A stretch of DNA of 8,853 nt from an uncultured Muribaculaceae bacterium (GTDB taxonomy: Bacteria; Bacteroidota; Bacteroidia; Bacteroidales; Muribaculaceae), in assembly GCA_910586175.1 (NCBI GenBank), contig CAJUIJ010000096.1:1-8853 (forward strand), written 5' to 3'. Both the position numbers and the translations under genes were made by a program. Positions 5,932-8,853 of the stretch are shown here, piece by piece. The notes beneath the pieces are model-generated. The model saw nothing but the letters and a program-made list of their open reading frames with translations. It did no database searches and had not been told where the DNA came from. The first letter of the stretch is position 1. Each line of letters opens with the position of its first letter.

Positions 5932-7278
5932 TCATCGCCTGAAGTTACCTCCTTGTTGACGCATGCGCTTCATCATCTGCATCGGATTCTTCATATTGGT
6001 GGCCATGTGCATCATCTTGCGCATGTCCTCAAACTGCTTAAGCAGCCTGTTCACCTCCTGAAGCGATGTGCCTGAACCCTTGGCTATGCGCTGGCGGCGC
6101 GTACCCTTTATGATGTCGGGGTTCTCGCGCTCCTGAGGAGTCATGGAGTGGATTATGGCCTCTATGCTCTTGAAGGCGTTGTCGTCGATGTCGATATCCT
6201 TGATGGCTTTTCCCACTCCCGGAATCATCGCGGCGAGGTCCTTTATGTTACCCATTTTCTTAATCTGGTTGAGCTGATGCAGGAAGTCGTTGAAGTCGAA
6301 CTTGTTCTTCTTCATTTTTTCCTGGAGCTTCTCGGCCTCTTTCTGGTCGTAAACCTCCTGTGCTCGCTTGGCCAGCTCCACAATGTCGCCCATGCCGAGT
6401 ATGCGGTTGGCCATACCCTCGGGGTTGAACTCCTGTATATCTTCGAGCTTCTCGCCGGTTCCCACATACTTGATGGGTTTATTGACCACGGCGCGGATAG
6501 AGAGCGCGGCACCACCTCGCGTGTCACCATCGAGCTTGGTGAGTATCACGCCGTCATAATCTATGCGGTCGTTGAAAGCCTTGGCTGTGTTGACTGCATC
6601 CTGTCCGGTCATGGAGTCCACTACGAAGAGAGTCTCCTGGGGTTTGACGGCGTTCTTGATACGCTCTATCTCGTCCATCATCTCCTCGTCGACAGCCAGA
6701 CGACCGGCGGTGTCGATAATCACGAGGTCGTTGTTGTTGTCGCGTGCATACTTGATGGCGTTGAGGGCAATCTGCACCGGATCCTTGCTATCCTCCTCAG
6801 TGTAGACCGGCACATCGACGCTCTGGGCCAAAACGCGGAGCTGTTCGCGTGCAGCCGGACGGTACACGTCGGCACCCACAAGCAGAGGGCGCTTCGACTT
6901 CTGCGATTTTAGCTTGCGTGCAAGTTTGCCGGCAAAGGTGGTCTTTCCGGCACCTTGCAGACCGGCCATAAGGAATACTGCCGGCTTGCCTTCAGTATTG
7001 AGCGGGGCCTCATCGCCTCCCATGAGCGCGGCAAGTTCATCGTGCACTATCTTGACCATCAGTTCCTTCGGCTTCAGCGCATTGATCACGTTCTGACCTA
7101 AGGCTTTCTGCTTCACTGTGTCGGTGAACGATTTTGCCACTTTATAGTTGACGTCGGCATCGAGAAGTGCCCGACGCACATCCTTAAGCGTCTCGGCTAT
7201 GTTAATCTCAGTGATGCGGCCTTCGCCTTTGAGTATCTTGAATGAGCGTTCCAGCCGCTCGGAGAGGTTATTGAACAT
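5932..7278 (-). CDS. ffh: Signal recognition particle protein Ffh (SRP54)
   Basis: This 448-residue GTPase binds the 4.5S RNA and signal peptides or transmembrane segments of nascent chains, and docks with FtsY to deliver ribosomes to the inner-membrane translocon. The N domain spans ~1-90. The G domain has G1 GLQGAGKTT (106-114), DVYRPAAREQL (137-147), G3 DTAGR (189-193), G4 TKLD (247-250) and GDTRGG (251-256). The M domain (~325-435) includes the RNA-binding helix RRQRIAKGSG (394-403) and a Met-rich tail (HMATNMKNPMQMMKRMRQQ) for hydrophobic cargo. Length and all motifs are normal. ATG at 7276-7278 begins the usual MFNNLSERLE. It follows panD by 15 nt, so it is probably translated from the panCD transcript; no separate promoter is evident. 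Confidence 0.98.
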   Translation of the reverse strand: MFNNLSERLERSFKILKGEGRITEINIAETLKDVRRALLDADVNYKVAKSFTDTVKQKALGQNVINALKPKELMVKIVHDELAALMGGDEAPLNTEGKPAVFLMAGLQGAGKTTFAGKLARKLKSQKSKRPLLVGADVYRPAAREQLRVLAQSVDVPVYTEEDSKDPVQIALNAIKYARDNNNDLVIIDTAGRLAVDEEMMDEIERIKNAVKPQETLFVVDSMTGQDAVNTAKAFNDRIDYDGVILTKLDGDTRGGAALSIRAVVNKPIKYVGTGEKLEDIQEFNPEGMANRILGMGDIVELAKRAQEVYDQKEAEKLQEKMKKNKFDFNDFLHQLNQIKKMGNIKDLAAMIPGVGKAIKDIDIDDNAFKSIEAIIHSMTPQERENPDIIKGTRRQRIAKGSGTSLQEVNRLLKQFEDMRKMMHMATNMKNPMQMMKRMRQQGGNFRR

Positions 7279-7293
7279 AGTTATATATTGACG

Positions 7294-7644
7294 TTATTTC
7301 AATTTGTTGGTAGCGGTGTCGGGAAATATCACCGTGGGCTTCAGTTCGCGGGCTTCCTCCGGAGTGACTTGGGCGTAGGTGATGATTATCACCACGTCGC
7401 CGGGCTGGGCCTTGCGGGCTGCCGCTCCGTTAAGACATATTACGCCTGAACCGGCTTCCCCTTCGATCACGTAAGTGTCGAAGCGCTCGCCATTGTTGTT
7501 ATTTACGATCCATACGCGCTGCCCCGGGATTATGTCGGCTGCACGGAGCAAGTCGCCGTCGATGGTGATGCTCCCGATATAGTTGAGATTCGCCTCTGTC
7601 ACTGTGACACGGTGAATCTTAGATTTCATCATTTCAATCAGCAT
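7294..7644 (-). CDS. panD: Aspartate 1-decarboxylase (pyruvoyl-dependent)
   Basis: PanD converts L-aspartate to beta-alanine, the amine substrate of PanC, in pantothenate/CoA synthesis in the cytosol. The 116-residue proenzyme has the conserved self-cleavage pair Gly24-Ser25 in NYIGSITID (Ser25 becomes the pyruvoyl group), Lys9, the substrate-binding Arg54, Thr57-Tyr58, and N72-GAAA-R near the active site. Length matches the family (about 115-127). The ATG at 7642-7644 places the cleavage site at exactly 24/25 as in other PanD proteins. It lies 13 nt after panC and 15 nt before ffh on the same strand, so the beta-alanine supplier and user are made from one message. Nothing is abnormal in the sequence. 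Some bacteria need a maturation factor (PanM/PanZ); none is visible here. Confidence 0.98.
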   Translation of the reverse strand: MLIEMMKSKIHRVTVTEANLNYIGSITIDGDLLRAADIIPGQRVWIVNNNNGERFDTYVIEGEAGSGVICLNGAAARKAQPGDVVIIITYAQVTPEEARELKPTVIFPDTATNKLK

Positions 7645-7657
7645 AGTGTCGGGTGTG

Positions 7658-8521
7658 TCAAATTGTTTTCTTGTAACAGATGTTGTCTATGAGCCTCACT
7701 TTGCCGCAATACACGGTGATGCATCCCACCACCCAAGGAGACTCGCTCCATTCTTCCACAGGCAGGAGTGTGCGGCCATCCACTATCTCGAAATATTCCA
7801 CCTGCATGTCGGGCACGGCGTTGATTTGTTCCACCACGGTGTCGTGAGTGGCCTTGACGCTGTGGTCTTTGGCATATTGCACCGACTGGGCCAACGCGCG
7901 GTGTATCTCAGGCGCCACATTTCGCTGTGCAGGTGTGAGCAATGCGTTGCGGCTCGACAGCGCGAGCCCGTCATCTCCTCGCTTTATCGGACATGGCACT
8001 ATCTCCACATTTATACCTTCGGTCTCCACCATGTTGCGAATCACCGCAATCTGCTGGAAATCTTTCTCTCCGAAATATGCCCTGGTGGGACGCACGATGC
8101 CGAAAAGCCGTGACACAACCTCCGCTACTCCCTGGAAGTGACCGGGACGGTATTTTCCCTCCATAACCGATGATGCGAAGCCCAAGTTGAATGTTTTCTT
8201 GTGCCGGTTTTCCACACCGCCCGGATATATCTCATCTACCTGGGGAGCGAACGCCACGCTGATACCCGCCTGTGCCAGAAGCTTGAAGTCTGACTCCTCA
8301 TCGCGCGGATAAGTGGCGAGGTCGTCGGGATTGTTAAACTGCGTAGGGTTGACAAATACGCTTACCACCGTAACATCGTTTTCTGCCACTGCCCTCTCCA
8401 CAAGGGAGATATGGCCGGCGTGGAGTGCCCCCATAGTGGGCACAAACCCTATGCTTTGACCTTTTTTGTGAGCATTGGCCACAAAGGTCTCCATTTCAGA
8501 AGCTGATCTGATTATCAACAT
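7658..8521 (-). CDS. panC: Pantothenate synthetase (pantoate-beta-alanine ligase)
   Basis: PanC condenses pantoate and beta-alanine with ATP, via a pantoyl-adenylate intermediate, to form pantothenate (vitamin B5), the precursor of coenzyme A. The 287-residue cytosolic protein has the nucleotidyltransferase HIGH-type motif in PTMGALHAGH (28-37), the pantoate-binding FVNPTQF (56-62), GKYRPGHFQGV (122-132), FGEKDFQQ (150-157) and the KMSKS-like LALSSRNALL (186-195). All are intact and the length is typical. ATG 8519-8521 gives the expected MLIIRSASEM start. It is the first gene of the leftward cluster panC-panD-ffh-ybiT-type and lies about 110 nt downstream of a good promoter. panB (ketopantoate hydroxymethyltransferase) and panE are not in the window. 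Confidence 0.98.
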   Translation of the reverse strand: MLIIRSASEMETFVANAHKKGQSIGFVPTMGALHAGHISLVERAVAENDVTVVSVFVNPTQFNNPDDLATYPRDEESDFKLLAQAGISVAFAPQVDEIYPGGVENRHKKTFNLGFASSVMEGKYRPGHFQGVAEVVSRLFGIVRPTRAYFGEKDFQQIAVIRNMVETEGINVEIVPCPIKRGDDGLALSSRNALLTPAQRNVAPEIHRALAQSVQYAKDHSVKATHDTVVEQINAVPDMQVEYFEIVDGRTLLPVEEWSESPWVVGCITVYCGKVRLIDNICYKKTI

Positions 8522-8581
8522 GCTTGTATATGTTTCCGTGCAGAGCTCGCCTTCGATTTTTTTTAGTTTTTTGACACTAAT

Positions 8582-8604
8582 TCCGGTTTTTGCTGTAAAC
8601 CGGA
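8582..8604 (-). promoter_or_regulatory. Hairpin in the panC leader
   Basis: TCCGGTTT (8582-8589) pairs perfectly with AAACCGGA (8597-8604) over a 7-nt loop, in the predicted ~100-nt untranslated leader of panC. No T-run follows on either strand, so it is not an obvious terminator. It could affect mRNA stability or translation. No known riboswitch was recognised. Confidence 0.4.
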
Positions 8605-8631
8605 TTTCGAGGGTGCTCCCGAATATTTTGG

Positions 8632-8662
8632 CAAAATTAGCAATAAATAGTCAAACCGCGAA
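8632..8662 (-). promoter_or_regulatory. Promoter of the panC-panD-ffh cluster
   Basis: On the minus strand TTCG (8659-8662, one mismatch to the -33 TTTG) is followed after 19 nt by TAATTTTG (8632-8639), an exact -7 match. The -33 box extends to TTCGCGGT, the pattern shared with the two promoters near 1821-1916. The predicted start is near 8623-8628. Confidence 0.6.
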
Positions 8663-8766
8663 GAAATTTTGTGCAAAACACTCGCTTTTATCCTTGAATG
8701 TAGTTAATTTTTAATAAAACAGACCTTGATTGCCTCTGCAAAAACTCTCATTTGAATTTTTTTTAT

Positions 8767-8774
8767 TAATTTTG
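8767..8774 (+). promoter_or_regulatory. Possible rightward -7 promoter box
   Basis: TAATTTTG exactly matches TAnnTTTG on the plus strand. A TTTG at 8751-8754 is only 12 nt upstream, closer than the usual ~19-21 nt, and no TTTG lies at the standard distance. It would drive a gene leaving the window to the right. Confidence 0.4.
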
Positions 8775-8806
8775 CATTTTGAATAGGAGACTGCCTTTAT
8801 TAAGTA

Positions 8807-8853
8807 ATGAGTCATTTTAAATTTAAATTTGATTTGTGCTTATTTTTGTCAGA
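8807..8853 (+). CDS. Possible start of an unidentified gene, cut by the window edge
   Basis: From ATG 8807-8809 a frame stays open to the window end and reads MSHFKFKFDLCLFLS, a basic start followed by a hydrophobic run that could begin a signal peptide or membrane segment. It lies about 30 nt downstream of the possible promoter box at 8767-8774. Only 15 codons are visible, so a chance open frame is quite possible and no product can be named. Confidence 0.3.
   Translation, partial: MSHFKFKFDLCLFLS

Larger units (their letters stand above)
8522..8853. other. Non-coding leader/intergenic region right of panC
   Basis: This AT-rich stretch holds the panC leader hairpin and promoter on the minus strand, and a possible rightward promoter near 8767 with a possible partial gene start at 8807. 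I see no tRNA, rRNA, riboswitch or mobile-element end in 8663-8750. Confidence 0.6.

Noticed and set aside
6148..6912. Plus-strand ORF of 254 codons, Leu/Val/His-rich.
   Set aside because: It is entirely antisense to the ffh G and M domains, and its composition is that of reversed ffh codons, with no start signal or domain.
8556..8580. TTAGTGTC followed by an A-rich run (minus strand) resembling the TTAGTGTCCACTAA sequence near position 50.
   Set aside because: Only 8 bases match before both become A-rich, so a shared mobile-element end is not supported.
8475..8714. Plus-strand ORF of 79 codons over the panC start and leader.
   Set aside because: It overlaps the panC 5' end antisense and crosses its promoter; no promoter or family match of its own.

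Overview
The window is a chromosomal segment of a member of the Bacteroidota, most likely order Bacteroidales. Promoters fit the TTTG / TAnnTTTG pattern of that phylum, Shine-Dalgarno sites are weak or absent, and the panC, panD, ffh and ABC-F proteins are Bacteroidales-like. A family such as Muribaculaceae is possible, but I recalled this by eye and did not align it.

Left part (1-1792, all minus strand): an AT-richer, accessory-looking region. A 470-residue protein joins an N-terminal DinD/BRO-N-like domain to a full RhuM domain. Just downstream lies an unannotated remnant of a type I restriction-modification methyltransferase gene (hsdM). It keeps only the first ~90 codons, has an in-frame stop at codon 56, and loses homology near position 56. 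This looks like a decayed or interrupted defence locus.

Positions 1793-1948 form a divergent promoter region. Two back-to-back Bacteroidales-type promoters, one for the dinD-rhuM gene and one for a rightward ABC-F gene, have their -33 elements inside the two arms of a perfect 12-bp inverted repeat.

1949-3772 (+): a Uup-type ABC-F ATPase with a C-terminal coiled coil. It converges on a long leftward gene cluster.

3808-8521 (minus): in transcription order, panC, panD, ffh, a YbiT-type ABC-F ATPase, a previously unlisted 48-codon lipoprotein-like ORF, and a Dabb-family small protein. Intergenic gaps are 6 to 44 nt, so they probably form one transcription unit read from a promoter at about 8632-8662. 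The genes combine pantothenate (coenzyme A) synthesis, co-translational membrane targeting (SRP) and ribosome-associated ABC-F function. The YbiT-type protein is notably asymmetric: one composite ATPase site is intact and the other has lost its P-loop, catalytic glutamate and partner signature.

Right part (8522-8853): a non-coding leader and intergenic region with the panC promoter, a leader hairpin, a probable rightward promoter and perhaps the first codons of a gene that leaves the window. The three best promoters share an extended pattern, TT(T/C)GCGGT-N15-TAnnTTTG. No tRNA, rRNA, CRISPR array or complete mobile element was seen.
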